Assembly: GCF_041154455.1 (NCBI RefSeq)
Contig: NZ_AP028664.1
Location: 5,085,001 to 5,149,000, forward strand
DNA: 64,000 nucleotides
From: Variovorax sp. V213
GTDB taxonomy: Bacteria; Pseudomonadota; Gammaproteobacteria; Burkholderiales; Burkholderiaceae_C
Reading direction: 5' to 3'
Part shown: positions 16,394 to 25,620 of the stretch, one piece after another
Numbering within the stretch: the stretch's first letter is position 1
Layout: each line of letters opens with the position of its first letter
The notes under the pieces: model-generated
Told to the model about the DNA's origin: nothing
Databases searched by the model: none
Seen by the model: only the letters and a program-made list of their open reading frames with translations
Program-made: the position numbers and the translations under genes

Positions 16394-17341
16394 ATGCCGA
16401 TGGAACCGAATCCGAAACGCGTGGCGGTGGTCGCCACCGGCGTCATCGGCGCCAGCTGGGCCGCCTTCTTCCTTGCGCGCGGCCTCGACGTGGACGCCAC
16501 CGACCCCTCGCCCGACGCCGAGGCGCGGCTGCGCGCGGCGGTGGCTGCGCACTGGCCCACGCTCGAGCGCTTCGGGCTGGCAGAGAGTGCCTCGGTGGGT
16601 CGGCTGCGCTTCCATGCGCGGCTCGAAGACGCGGTGGCAGAGGCCGACTTCGTCCAGGAGAGCGGCCCCGAGCGGCTGGATTTCAAGATCGACCTGTTCC
16701 GCCGCATGGACGAGGCCGCGCCCGCCCACGCGATCCTGGCGTCGAGCTCTTCGGGGCTCGCCATCAGCGCGGTGCAGGCCGAATGCCGGCATCCGGAACG
16801 CGTGGTGCTGGGCCACCCCTTCAATCCGCCGCACCTGATTCCGCTGGTGGAAGTGGTGGGCGGCGAACGCACTTCGGCCGAGACCATCGAGCGCACGATG
16901 GCCTTCTATGCCTCCATCGGCAAGCGGCCGATCCACGTGAAGCGCGAGGTCAAGGGCCACATCGCGAACCGGCTGCAGGCCGCGCTCTGGCGCGAGGCCT
17001 TTCACCTCGTCAACGAAGGCGTGGCCAGCGTGGCCGACATCGACACCGCCATTGCGCACGGCCCCGGCCTGCGGTGGGCGGTGATGGGGCCGTTCATGAA
17101 CCTGCATCTCTCCGGCGGCGCGGGCGGCATCGCGCATGTGCTCGCCCACCTGGGCGGGCCGATCGAGGACTGGTGGAAGGATCTCGGCGCGCCATCCATG
17201 ACGACGGAACTCAAGCAGAAGGTGGCCGAGGGCGTGGCCGAAGAACTGGGCGCACGGCGCGTGGCCGACCTCGAGGCCGCGCGCGACATGCTGCTGTTGA
17301 ACCTGATTCGCGCCAAAGCCGACACCGGCAGACTCGATTGA
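16394..17341 (+). CDS. 3-hydroxyacyl-CoA/L-carnitine dehydrogenase-like oxidoreductase
   Basis: A 315-residue NAD-dependent 3-hydroxy acid dehydrogenase of the HADH fold, closest in style to L-carnitine dehydrogenase. The catalytic histidine is in VLGHPFNPPHL. The nucleotide-binding loop reads VVATGVIGAS: the first glycine of GxGxxG is alanine. A second ATG six bases into the gene (16400) has better spacing from the GAGG at about 16386. In carnitine degradation such an enzyme makes a 3-keto acid that a BKACE then cleaves, and that pairing is present here. The real substrate is not known. Confidence 0.85.
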   Translation: MPMEPNPKRVAVVATGVIGASWAAFFLARGLDVDATDPSPDAEARLRAAVAAHWPTLERFGLAESASVGRLRFHARLEDAVAEADFVQESGPERLDFKIDLFRRMDEAAPAHAILASSSSGLAISAVQAECRHPERVVLGHPFNPPHLIPLVEVVGGERTSAETIERTMAFYASIGKRPIHVKREVKGHIANRLQAALWREAFHLVNEGVASVADIDTAIAHGPGLRWAVMGPFMNLHLSGGAGGIAHVLAHLGGPIEDWWKDLGAPSMTTELKQKVAEGVAEELGARRVADLEAARDMLLLNLIRAKADTGRLD

Positions 17342-17342
17342 A

Positions 17343-19151
17343 ATGACAGACGACGACTTCCTCCTGGACGAGAGCCAGATCGCCCCGCCGCGCACGGTGC
17401 GCATCGACTTCGACGACGGCTCCTTCGCGCTGCGTTCGCCGGTGGCGCTCAAGCCCTATGCGCGCTGCATCGGCGAATGGATCGAGCGCTGGGCGCGCGA
17501 AACCCCCGATGCGCTGGCTTTCGCGGAGCGCGACGAGAGCGGCGAAGGTTGGCGCAAGCTCGACTACCGCGGGTTGCGCCATGCCGTCGGCGCAGTGGCG
17601 CAGGCGCTGCTCGACCTGCAGCTGCCGGCGGGCAAGCCCATCGCGATCCTCTCGGACAACGCGATCGACCACGCCGTGCTGATGCTCGCGGCAATGCACA
17701 TCGGCCGCACGGCCTGCTCGCTGTCGAGCGCCTATTCGCGCATGGCAAAGGATCCGTCGCGTTTGCACGGCATGCTGCAGGCGCTGCAGCCGGCGTTGAT
17801 CTACGCCTCGGATGCCAAGGTGTATGGCGGCGCACTCGCGGGCTCCGGCGTGGAGGCGGTGGCGGTGTTCAGCCGCAACGCCGACGCGCACCCCGGCGCC
17901 CTGCCCTTCGCGCAGCTGCTGCAGGCCAGCGAAACGCCGGCCGTGATGCAGGCTTACGAAGCGGTGCTGCCCGACACCCACGCCAAATACCTGCTGACCT
18001 CGGGTTCCACCGGCACGCCCAAGGTGGTGATCAACACGCACCGCATGCTCTGCGCCAACCAGCAGATGATGGCGCAGACCTGGCGCTTCCTCACGCGGGA
18101 AAAACCGGTGCTGGTCGACTGGCTGCCCTGGAGCCATACCTTCGGCGCCAACCACAACCTGAACATGGTGCTGTGCCACGGCGGTGCGCTCTACATCGAC
18201 GAGGGCCGCCCCGCGCCGGGGCTCATCGAAAAGACGGTGCGCAACCTGCGCGAGGTGAAGCCCACGCTGCTGTTCAACGTGCCGCGCGGCTTCGACATGC
18301 TGCTGCCGTTTCTCGAAGCCGACGATGCGCTCGCCGCCGAGGTGTTCTCGCGCCTGCGGCTCGCCTTCTACGCGGCCGCGGCGCTCGCGCCCTCGACCTG
18401 GCAGCGGCTCGAAGCGGTGGCCGAGCGCGTGCGGCCCGAGCGCCCGCTGTGGCTTACCACCTCATGGGGCGCGACCGAAACGTCGCCCGCCATCACCTCG
18501 GCGCACTGGAAGCTGGACGGCGCGGGCTGCATTGGTGCGCCGCTGCCAGGACTCGAACTCAAGTTCGTGCCCAACGGCCAGAAGCTCGAGATGCGCGTCA
18601 AGGGCGTCTCGGTGTTCCCGGGCTACCGCCATGCGCCGCGCGAAACGGCGGAGGCTTTCGACGAAGAGGGTTACTACCGCATCGGCGATGCCGGCTTTCT
18701 TGCGAACCCCGCCGAGCCCGCGCAGGGGGTGATCTTCAACGGCCGCGTGGCCGAAGACTTCAAGCTTTCGAGCGGCACCTGGGTGTCGGTGGGCACGTTG
18801 CGCGTCAAGCTGGTGTCGATGCTGGCGCCGCATGTGCAGGACGTGGTGCTCACGGGCCACGACCGCGACGAGATCGGCATGCTGGTGTTTCCCGGCCCAC
18901 AGGCCGCGCCGCAAGTGTTGGCCGAGCGCATCGCCGACGTGCTGCGCGCGCTGCGCGAGGAAGGCGCCGGTTCTTCGCAATGCCCGACGCGCGCGCTGGT
19001 GCTCACCGAACCGCCGAGCCTCGACGCGGGCGAGATCACCGACAAGGGCTACATCAACCAGCGTGCCGTGCTCACGCGGCGCGCGGCCGAGGTGGTGCGG
19101 CTGCATGCCGGCGCGCACCACGACCTGCAGGTGATCCACCTGCGTGGTTGA
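17343..19151 (+). CDS. Feruloyl-CoA synthase-like AMP-forming ligase
   Basis: A 602-residue adenylate-forming enzyme most like feruloyl-CoA synthase (Fcs), with the long N-terminus of that group. The P-loop is LLTSGSTGTPKVV, the adenylate motif is TSWGATETSPA, and the probable catalytic lysine lies in GEITDKGYINQ near the C-terminus. It starts one base after the dehydrogenase stop. It would activate an aromatic or other unsaturated acid with CoA. With the BKACE and the dehydrogenase it suggests side-chain shortening of an aryl-propanoid-type acid, which is inference. Confidence 0.85.
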   Translation: MTDDDFLLDESQIAPPRTVRIDFDDGSFALRSPVALKPYARCIGEWIERWARETPDALAFAERDESGEGWRKLDYRGLRHAVGAVAQALLDLQLPAGKPIAILSDNAIDHAVLMLAAMHIGRTACSLSSAYSRMAKDPSRLHGMLQALQPALIYASDAKVYGGALAGSGVEAVAVFSRNADAHPGALPFAQLLQASETPAVMQAYEAVLPDTHAKYLLTSGSTGTPKVVINTHRMLCANQQMMAQTWRFLTREKPVLVDWLPWSHTFGANHNLNMVLCHGGALYIDEGRPAPGLIEKTVRNLREVKPTLLFNVPRGFDMLLPFLEADDALAAEVFSRLRLAFYAAAALAPSTWQRLEAVAERVRPERPLWLTTSWGATETSPAITSAHWKLDGAGCIGAPLPGLELKFVPNGQKLEMRVKGVSVFPGYRHAPRETAEAFDEEGYYRIGDAGFLANPAEPAQGVIFNGRVAEDFKLSSGTWVSVGTLRVKLVSMLAPHVQDVVLTGHDRDEIGMLVFPGPQAAPQVLAERIADVLRALREEGAGSSQCPTRALVLTEPPSLDAGEITDKGYINQRAVLTRRAAEVVRLHAGAHHDLQVIHLRG

Positions 19152-19172
19152 ACTGCTGCAAGAAGAAGGCCA

Positions 19173-20510
19173 TCAGCGAGAAACGCCCGGCGATTTTTGC
19201 GGCTGGGGCGGCGCCTTCTTCTTCGCGGGCTCGTCCGCGCCGAACAGCCTTTCCATCTGCTGGCCCACGCGCGCGCCGATGGCCGTGCCCACGCCCGGCA
19301 GCACCGCGGTGCCGACCGCTGCGCCGGCCAGCGCGCCACCGGTCAGCGACACCTCGGGATCGCTCATCGTCCCGCCGATCTTGAGCGGCATGCCCACCAC
19401 GCCATCGACGAGGTCGACCGCCATTTCGCCGTCCAGCTTGCGGTTGAAGAGCCGCAGGTTGCCGCTGGCAGTGAGCATGCCCGAGCGCGCCTTGAGCTCC
19501 GTGTAGCGCATCACGATGCCGTCTTCGGTGCCCTGCGTGTCGAGGATGCCAGTGAGTTCGTCGAGCGGCGTGGTGCCGCCGCGGCTGATGCCCGCGGTGC
19601 TTACGGCCTTGGCCAGGTCGAGCCGGGTGAGCATGGCGGGCCGCACCGAGAATGTGGTGTGGGTGCGCAGGTTGCGCATCAGCGCGCCCACCTCGCCGGC
19701 TTCGGACACCAGCGTGGTTTGGCCCGAGACCTTGCCGGCCACGGCGGTGCGCCGGCCAAAGGCCTGCACCAGCCCTTCGATGTCCACCTGCCGAGGCTCG
19801 AGCTCGGCCGACACACGCAGCATATCGTTCGGCAAGTTCTCCAAGAGCGTGACACCGCTCCACGTGCCGCCGCCCACGTCGATGCGCGTGCGCCATCGGT
19901 CCCGGCCGGCTTCGCGGTCCAGGCGCAGCCGCGCGGGGGGCGAGGCGCCTGCACGTTCGATGCGCGCCTGGCGCGGGCGCCAGTGGGCATCGAAATCAAT
20001 GTCGCCGTCATAGGCCAGGGCAATGTCGCGCCGGTCGATCCAGACCAGGTCGCGCCAGCGCATCTTTTCCAGCGGAATGGGCGCCAGCGCCCAGGGCGCG
20101 GACAGCGCGACGATGTCGCCGCCCTCCTTCGGCTTGGGTCCCTTGCCGCGGAATGCGCGCACCGACTCGCGCGGCAGCACCAGGCTTTCGATCTCGGCCT
20201 CGTCGATGGCGACGATCCGATGCAGCAGCTTCCGGAGCTTGAGCTGGAGCGTGATGCGGCGCAGGGTGATGGGGCGCGGCTGATCGGTGGCGACTTCGGA
20301 CAGCACCAGCACCGGGCTGGGCCAGAGCGTCCAATGCGCGCCGCCGATCTTCAGGCCGACGCCGAAGCGCTTTTCGAACGCTTCGGAAATCCGCGCGGCC
20401 ACTTCCTCGTCGCTGGGCAAGCGGGTGCTGGCCAGCCACACCAGCGCGCCGGTGCCGAGCAGCAACACCGCGGCAATGCCGATGAGCCAGCGTCGGACGG
20501 GGTGCTTCAT
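19173..20510 (-). CDS. AsmA-family envelope protein
   Basis: A 445-residue protein with one N-terminal membrane anchor (residues about 8-28) and a large periplasmic part typical of AsmA-like proteins, including the C-terminal region where LRLFNRKLDGEMAVDLVDG leads to a glycine/alanine-rich hydrophobic stretch. AsmA-like proteins are thought to help move phospholipids between the two membranes. It ends in a lysine/proline-rich tail. It converges with the ligase gene 21 bp away and is divergent from the thioesterase gene, so it is probably a single-gene unit. Confidence 0.82.
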   Translation of the reverse strand: MKHPVRRWLIGIAAVLLLGTGALVWLASTRLPSDEEVAARISEAFEKRFGVGLKIGGAHWTLWPSPVLVLSEVATDQPRPITLRRITLQLKLRKLLHRIVAIDEAEIESLVLPRESVRAFRGKGPKPKEGGDIVALSAPWALAPIPLEKMRWRDLVWIDRRDIALAYDGDIDFDAHWRPRQARIERAGASPPARLRLDREAGRDRWRTRIDVGGGTWSGVTLLENLPNDMLRVSAELEPRQVDIEGLVQAFGRRTAVAGKVSGQTTLVSEAGEVGALMRNLRTHTTFSVRPAMLTRLDLAKAVSTAGISRGGTTPLDELTGILDTQGTEDGIVMRYTELKARSGMLTASGNLRLFNRKLDGEMAVDLVDGVVGMPLKIGGTMSDPEVSLTGGALAGAAVGTAVLPGVGTAIGARVGQQMERLFGADEPAKKKAPPQPQKSPGVSR

Positions 20511-20594
20511 CGGACCAAGTTAGCACGCAAAGGCGACTGCGGTTGTCAGCCGCCATCGCTATAGTTTCCCAAACCCCGTACCGGAGACAACCTC

Positions 20595-21017
20595 ATGCGC
20601 ATCTGGAAGAAAGACATCTCGGTCGAAGAGCTGACCCGCAACCACATCGGCACCGCCGTCTCCACGCTGGGCATGGAGTTCCTGGAGGTGGGCGACGACT
20701 TCATCCGCGCCCGCGTGCCGGTGGACGAGCGCACCCGCCAGCCCTACGGCATCCTGCACGGCGGGGTGTCGGTGGTGCTGGCCGAAACGCTGGGCTCCTG
20801 CGGCGCGCACTACTCGGCCCCCGAGGGGGATCGGGCCGTGGGCCTGGACATCAACGCCAACCACATCCGCTCGGCCACCAGCGGATGGGTCACGGGCACC
20901 GCGCGGCCGGTGCACCGCGGTCGCACCACGCAGGTGTGGCAGATCGACCTTACCAACGACGCCGGCGAATTGACCTGCGTCTCGCGCATCACAATGGCGG
21001 TGCTGTCGCCGCGCTAG
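20595..21017 (+). CDS. Hotdog-fold thioesterase (PaaI/YdiI type)
   Basis: A 140-residue hotdog thioesterase with the signature PYGILHGGVSVVLAETLGS carrying the HGG and the catalytic glutamate. The length and the fold pattern match YdiI/EntH-type acyl-CoA thioesterases. The ribosome site CGGAGA precedes the ATG. A 7-bp hairpin (CCGCCCG/CGGGCGG, about 21,032-21,050) follows the gene but has no T-tract on this strand. The substrate is not assigned. Confidence 0.87.
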   Translation: MRIWKKDISVEELTRNHIGTAVSTLGMEFLEVGDDFIRARVPVDERTRQPYGILHGGVSVVLAETLGSCGAHYSAPEGDRAVGLDINANHIRSATSGWVTGTARPVHRGRTTQVWQIDLTNDAGELTCVSRITMAVLSPR

Positions 21018-21105
21018 CAGCGACAAGAAAACCCGCCCGGCAGACGGGCGGCGGCGGGCCCGGAGAAGCCCCCCAGAAACACAAACACGAGGAGATAGAA
21101 AACCC

Positions 21106-22407
21106 ATGAGCAATCTATTCAGCTGGCGCGAAGTCGCCGCCACCGAGGGCCGCGTGGTCGCGCCCGACGAACGCCTGCCCTGGCTGCAGACTGGCGCCAT
21201 GGGCGTGCAGCACGTCATTGCGATGTTCGGCGCCACGGTGCTGGCGCCCATCCTGATGGGCTTCAATCCCAACATCGCCATTTTGATGAGCGGCATCGGT
21301 ACGCTGATCTTCTTCCTGGTGACGGGCGGCAAGGTGCCCAGCTACCTGGGCTCGAGCTTCGCGTTCATCGGCGTGGTGATCGCGGCCAGCGGCTATGCGG
21401 GCAAGGGGCCCAATGCCAACATCGCGGTGGCACTGGGCGGCATCGTGGCCTGCGGGGCGATCTACATCCTCATCGGCGCCCTGGTGCAGGCCATCGGCAC
21501 CGGCTGGATCGAGCGCTTCATGCCGCCGGTGGTCACGGGCGCTGTGGTGGCGGTGATCGGGCTCAACCTGGCGAGCGTGCCGATCAAGAACATGGCGGCC
21601 AGCAATTTCGATTCGTGGATGCAGGCCGTCACCTTCCTGTGCGTGGGGCTGGTGGCGGTGTTCACGCGCGGCATGCTGCAGCGCCTGCTGATCCTGGTCG
21701 GGCTCATCCTGGCCACCGTGGCCTATGCGGTGCTGACGAACCTCCTGGGCATGGGCAAGCCGGTGGACCTGAGCGGCATCGCCAATGCGGCGTGGTTCGG
21801 CATGCCGACCTTCACCGCCCCGGTGTTCACCACCAACGCCATGCTGCTCATCGCGCCCGTGGCCATCATCCTGGTGGCGGAAAACCTCGGCCACCTGAAG
21901 GCGGTCACGGCCATGACCGGCCGCAACCTCGACCCCTACATCGGCCGCGCCTTCATCGGCGACGGCATCGCCACCGTGGTGAGCGGCGCCGCCGGCGGCA
22001 CGGGCGTGACCACTTATGCCGAGAACATCGGCGTGATGGCGGCCACGCGCATCTATTCGACGGCGGTGTTCGTGGTGGCGGCGCTCATTGCGCTGGTGCT
22101 GGGCTTCAGCCCCAAGTTCGGCGCGCTGATCCAGGCGATTCCGCTGCCGGTGATGGGCGGCGTGAGCATCGTGGTGTTCGGCCTCATCGCCATCGCGGGC
22201 GCCAAGATCTGGGTCGACAACAAGGTCGATTTCTCGCAGAACAAGAACCTCATCGTGGCCGCGATCACGCTGATCATCGGCACCGGCGACTTCACGCTCA
22301 AGTTCGGCGATTTCGCAATGGGCGGCATCGGAACCGCGACTTTCGGCGCGATCATTCTTTACGCACTTCTGGGCAGAACGCGCAACGCTTCCGTCCCGGC
22401 AAAGTGA
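21106..22407 (+). CDS. NCS2-family (uracil/xanthine) permease
   Basis: A 433-residue inner-membrane nucleobase transporter with about 12-14 hydrophobic segments. The NCS2 core motif is visible as AAGGTGVTTYAENIGVMA, preceded by the conserved glutamate in ILVAENLGHLKAV. It is UraA-like in layout. The ribosome site GAGGAG precedes the ATG. No pyrimidine or purine gene is adjacent, so uracil versus xanthine specificity cannot be decided. Confidence 0.88.
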   Translation: MSNLFSWREVAATEGRVVAPDERLPWLQTGAMGVQHVIAMFGATVLAPILMGFNPNIAILMSGIGTLIFFLVTGGKVPSYLGSSFAFIGVVIAASGYAGKGPNANIAVALGGIVACGAIYILIGALVQAIGTGWIERFMPPVVTGAVVAVIGLNLASVPIKNMAASNFDSWMQAVTFLCVGLVAVFTRGMLQRLLILVGLILATVAYAVLTNLLGMGKPVDLSGIANAAWFGMPTFTAPVFTTNAMLLIAPVAIILVAENLGHLKAVTAMTGRNLDPYIGRAFIGDGIATVVSGAAGGTGVTTYAENIGVMAATRIYSTAVFVVAALIALVLGFSPKFGALIQAIPLPVMGGVSIVVFGLIAIAGAKIWVDNKVDFSQNKNLIVAAITLIIGTGDFTLKFGDFAMGGIGTATFGAIILYALLGRTRNASVPAK

Positions 22408-22513
22408 AACGCCTTGCAATAAATGTTCTGCCAAGTGGTTGAAGCGCGACCCGGTCACTGGCCGGAAGCCCGCGCCCGTTAGACTTCAACGCTTTTCGCA
22501 CCGACGTTTTCCA

Positions 22514-23287
22514 ATGGCCGATGTCTCCGCCGCGCGCACCAAGGCGGTTTTCGAATTCAAGAGCGCCACGCTGCCGCTGATCGCAGTGATCCTCAAGACG
22601 GCCGACCTGGCCGTGCTGGCCGAGGCACTCGACGCCCAGTTGGCCGATTCGCCCGATTTCTTCGAGCAGGAGCCGGTGGTCATCGACCTCTCGCAGCTGC
22701 AGCCGGACGAAGAAGGCGGCGAGGAACCCGCGGCGCTCGATTTCGCGGCGCTGCGCGGCCTGCTGGCGCGCCATCAGACGCAACCCATTGCGGTGCGCGG
22801 GGGCAACGACGCCCAGAATGCGGCGGCCCGCGCGGCCGGCCTCTCCCTCACGGCCATGCCGGTGGCGCCCGCGCCGCGTTCCCCCGCGCCGCCCGCCGCC
22901 CCGCCTGCGCCCGCCAGCGAAGCACCGCAGATCGTGCGCGAAGTGCCGGTGCCGGCCAACGGCACCCTGGTGATCGACAAGCCGCTGCGCTCGGGCCAGC
23001 AGGTCTACGCCCGCGGCGGCGACGTGGTGGTGACCGCTGTGGTGAGCTTTGGCGCCGAAGTGATCGCCGACGGCAACGTGCACGTGTACGCACCGCTGCG
23101 GGGCAAGGCGATTGCCGGAGCGCGCGGCAATACCGAGGCGCGCATCTTCTCCACCTGCATGGAAGCGCAGCTGGTGGCCATCGCGGGCATCTACCGCACC
23201 AACGAAGTGCCGCTGCCCGATCCGGTGCTCGGCAAGCCGGCCCAGATACGCCTCGACGGCAAGAAATTAGTGATCGATCCGATCTGA
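22514..23287 (+). CDS. minC: Septum site-determining protein MinC
   Basis: A 257-residue FtsZ-assembly inhibitor. The N-terminal FtsZ-interacting domain (residues about 10-110) is joined by a proline/alanine-rich linker (around 117-137) to the C-terminal beta-helix domain that binds MinD (GTLVIDKPLRSGQQVYARGG). The ATG at 22514 gives the usual length. It is followed by minD after 56 bp and minE after that, the normal operon order. It acts at the membrane near the poles. Confidence 0.95.
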   Translation: MADVSAARTKAVFEFKSATLPLIAVILKTADLAVLAEALDAQLADSPDFFEQEPVVIDLSQLQPDEEGGEEPAALDFAALRGLLARHQTQPIAVRGGNDAQNAAARAAGLSLTAMPVAPAPRSPAPPAAPPAPASEAPQIVREVPVPANGTLVIDKPLRSGQQVYARGGDVVVTAVVSFGAEVIADGNVHVYAPLRGKAIAGARGNTEARIFSTCMEAQLVAIAGIYRTNEVPLPDPVLGKPAQIRLDGKKLVIDPI

Positions 23288-23343
23288 TGCGCCGAGGCGC
23301 ATCCGACAAACCAACAACCGAATCGAAACAAGAAGGAATGGCA

Positions 23344-24159
23344 ATGGCCAAAATTGTGGTGGTGACCTCAGGCAAGGGCGGCGTCGGAAAGACCACGACG
23401 AGCGCCAGCTTCGCGTCGGGCCTTGCGCTCGCCGGCAAGAAGACGGCGGTGATCGACTTCGACGTGGGCCTGCGCAACCTCGACCTCATCATGGGCTGCG
23501 AACGCCGCGTGGTGTACGACCTGATCAACGTGATCCAGGGCGAAGCCAACCTGAGCCAGGCGCTCATCAAGGACAAGCAGTGCGACAACCTGTTCGTGCT
23601 GGCGGCCTCGCAGACGCGCGACAAGGAAGCGCTCACGCAAGAGGGCGTCGAAAAGGTGCTGACCGACCTGGCCGCCATGGACTTCGACTACATCGTGTGC
23701 GATTCGCCCGCGGGCATCGAGACCGGTGCCATGATGGCCATGCACTTTGCCGATGAGGCACTGGTGGTGACCAACCCCGAGGTATCCTCGGTGCGCGACT
23801 CCGACCGCATCCTGGGCATGCTGAGCAGCAAGACCAAGCGGGCGAAGGAAGGCGGCGACCCCATCAAGGAGCACCTGCTGATCACCCGCTACAACCCCAA
23901 CCGCGTGGCCGGCGGCCAGATGCTCTCGCTGGAAGACATCCAGGACATCCTGCGCATCAAGCTGATCGGCGTCATCCCCGAATCCGAAAGCGTGCTGCAG
24001 GCGTCGAACCAGGGCGTGCCCGCCATCCACGACAAGGAAACCGACGTGGCCAAGGCCTACAGCGACGTGGTGGCGCGCTTCCTGGGCGAAGACAAGCCGA
24101 TGCGCTTCGTCGATGCGGAAAAACCGGGCTTCTTCAAGCGAATTTTCGGAGGCAAGTAG
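23344..24159 (+). CDS. minD: Septum site-determining ATPase MinD
   Basis: A 271-residue deviant-Walker ATPase (SGKGGVGKTTTS, residues about 8-19) that recruits MinC to the membrane. The C-terminal amphipathic membrane-targeting helix is present (PGFFKRIFGGK). Three in-frame starts exist; the ATG at 23344 is chosen because AGAAGGA lies six bases upstream, whereas the ATG at 23338 abuts it. minE begins three bases after the stop. Confidence 0.96.
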   Translation: MAKIVVVTSGKGGVGKTTTSASFASGLALAGKKTAVIDFDVGLRNLDLIMGCERRVVYDLINVIQGEANLSQALIKDKQCDNLFVLAASQTRDKEALTQEGVEKVLTDLAAMDFDYIVCDSPAGIETGAMMAMHFADEALVVTNPEVSSVRDSDRILGMLSSKTKRAKEGGDPIKEHLLITRYNPNRVAGGQMLSLEDIQDILRIKLIGVIPESESVLQASNQGVPAIHDKETDVAKAYSDVVARFLGEDKPMRFVDAEKPGFFKRIFGGK

Positions 24160-24162
24160 GCC

Positions 24163-24441
24163 ATGTCCTTTTTCTCGTTCCTGCTCGGCGAAAAGAAGAA
24201 GACGGCCAGCGTCGCCAAGGAGCGGCTGCAGATCATCCTCGCGCACGAGCGGTCCAGCCTCAGCGGCAAAAAGCGCCCAGACTACCTGCCCGACCTCCAG
24301 CGCGAGCTGATGGCGGTGATCTCCAAGTACGTGAAGATCAATGCCGAGGACATCAAGGTCCACCTGGAAAAGCAGGACGACCTCGAAGTGCTCGACATCA
24401 AGATCGAACTGCCCGACCCGGCGCCCTCTCCGGCGCGCTGA
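24163..24441 (+). CDS. minE: Cell division topological specificity factor MinE
   Basis: A 92-residue MinE with the N-terminal membrane and MinD-interacting region (SFFSFLLGEKKKTASVAKER) and the topological specificity domain in the second half. It stimulates MinD ATPase and drives pole-to-pole oscillation. The ATG is preceded by GGAGG in the 3' end of minD. It converges with the hydrolase gene across 44 bp that contain a weak GGCGGC/GCCGCC hairpin. Confidence 0.95.
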   Translation: MSFFSFLLGEKKKTASVAKERLQIILAHERSSLSGKKRPDYLPDLQRELMAVISKYVKINAEDIKVHLEKQDDLEVLDIKIELPDPAPSPAR

Positions 24442-24485
24442 ACGATTGCGGCGCGGGCGGCACCGCTGCCTCGCCGCCTTGAAAC

Positions 24486-25406
24486 TCAGGGCTGCGCCAA
24501 GAAGCGCGCCACCTGCCGGAGCACCTCCTCTTCCTTGAGGATGCGGCGGTGCCCCAGGCCCTGCGTGGCCACCAGCTGCGCCCCCTTGATGGCATCGCGG
24601 TACGCCTCGGCATCCGCAAAACGGTTCACGCGGTCGTCGCGGTCGTGCACGATCAGCGTCGGCTGCGCGATGCGCGGACCGACGGCGGCCGGTTCGAGCT
24701 GCGCCATCAAGATACCTTCCTGCGCTTCGAATAGCCGCTGCATTGCGAGCCGCGTCGCCTCGCTCAGCCCGAACGTGTGTGCGAAGTAGCGCGTGTATTC
24801 GCGCGCTGAAGCCGGTGGTGCGAGCAGCACCAGCCGCTCGGCGCGCAGGCCCTGCGCGGCGGCCAACCCGAGCGCGTTGGCGCCCATCGAATGCGCGACC
24901 GCTGCGCGGAGGGCATGACCGTCTGCCACGAGCCTTGCGACCACGTACGAGATGGCACGGGCGAACTGCGGCGAGTTGCTCATCATGCCCGCGCTGCGGC
25001 CATGGGCCGGCAGCTCGAGCAGCACCGGCCGCAGGCCCGCATGAGCCACGGCCTCCGCCAGCGCCACCATCTGCCCCGCATGCCCGCCCCAGCCGTGCAC
25101 CAACAGCACGACGGGGGCGGATTCCGCGCCTGAATCCTGCGTGGCGAGGTGATAGAGCCCGAGGCTTGCGTTCTCGAAACTCCAGCCTTCGCGCCGCCAT
25201 CCTGCGCCGGGCGCCTGCGCGCGGTAGAGCCACTTGAGCGGCAACGGCGTGCCGAACAGGCGATGCGCCGCACGCACGCCCAATGCGGGCCAAACGCGCT
25301 GCGAGGTGGTCAGGCCGAGGCGCAATGCGCGCATCAGGCGGCCGGGGCGGTAGTAGTTCGACTGGGCGGCGTGGGTGGCCGCCGAATTGGTGGTGCTGCT
25401 CGTCAT
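24486..25406 (-). CDS. Alpha/beta hydrolase under TetR control (start uncertain)
   Basis: A 306-residue alpha/beta hydrolase from ATG 25406. The oxyanion region is LLVHGWGGHAGQM, the nucleophile elbow is VAHSMGANAL, and the triad histidine is in GLGHRRILK. AGGAG lies eight bases upstream of this ATG. The frame stays open further, to an ATG at 25544 with a stronger site (AAGGAGA) directly below a TetR-type operator. Starting there adds 46 residues beginning with a membrane-like segment (MLIIALCLAVYVGAIGAE). Which start is used is unresolved. Substrate unknown. Confidence 0.82.
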   Translation of the reverse strand: MTSSTTNSAATHAAQSNYYRPGRLMRALRLGLTTSQRVWPALGVRAAHRLFGTPLPLKWLYRAQAPGAGWRREGWSFENASLGLYHLATQDSGAESAPVVLLVHGWGGHAGQMVALAEAVAHAGLRPVLLELPAHGRSAGMMSNSPQFARAISYVVARLVADGHALRAAVAHSMGANALGLAAAQGLRAERLVLLAPPASAREYTRYFAHTFGLSEATRLAMQRLFEAQEGILMAQLEPAAVGPRIAQPTLIVHDRDDRVNRFADAEAYRDAIKGAQLVATQGLGHRRILKEEEVLRQVARFLAQP

Positions 25407-25561
25407 GCAATGGACTCCTGCGTTCGGCCGTTCAGTACCAGACCCAGTCTTCATTGCTGCGCGGCAGGCGCGCAGCGCCTCCCGAGCGGTTTCGGCGCCG
25501 ATGGCGCCCACGTAGACGGCAAGGCAGAGGGCAATGATCAGCATGGTGCTTCTCCTTTTTA

Positions 25562-25577
25562 TCGCACGACTGTGCGA
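25562..25577 (-). promoter_or_regulatory. TetR-type operator 2 (TCGCAC-N4-GTGCGA)
   Basis: A perfect inverted repeat, TCGCACGACTGTGCGA, lies between a candidate -10 (TCTAAT) and the ribosome site AAGGAGA of the 25544 start, reading left. It matches the site at 26,234-26,249, including the flanking AAATT. It therefore marks a second binding site of the adjacent TetR protein, controlling the hydrolase gene. The binding is inferred. Confidence 0.65.
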
Positions 25578-25620
25578 AATTAGAACAAAGAAAGACGAAT
25601 GAAACCGGCGTGCCCGTGGC

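Noticed and set aside
21032..21050. Terminator after the thioesterase gene
   Set aside because: The 7-bp hairpin has no T-run on the plus strand. T residues appear only on the other strand, where no gene needs it.
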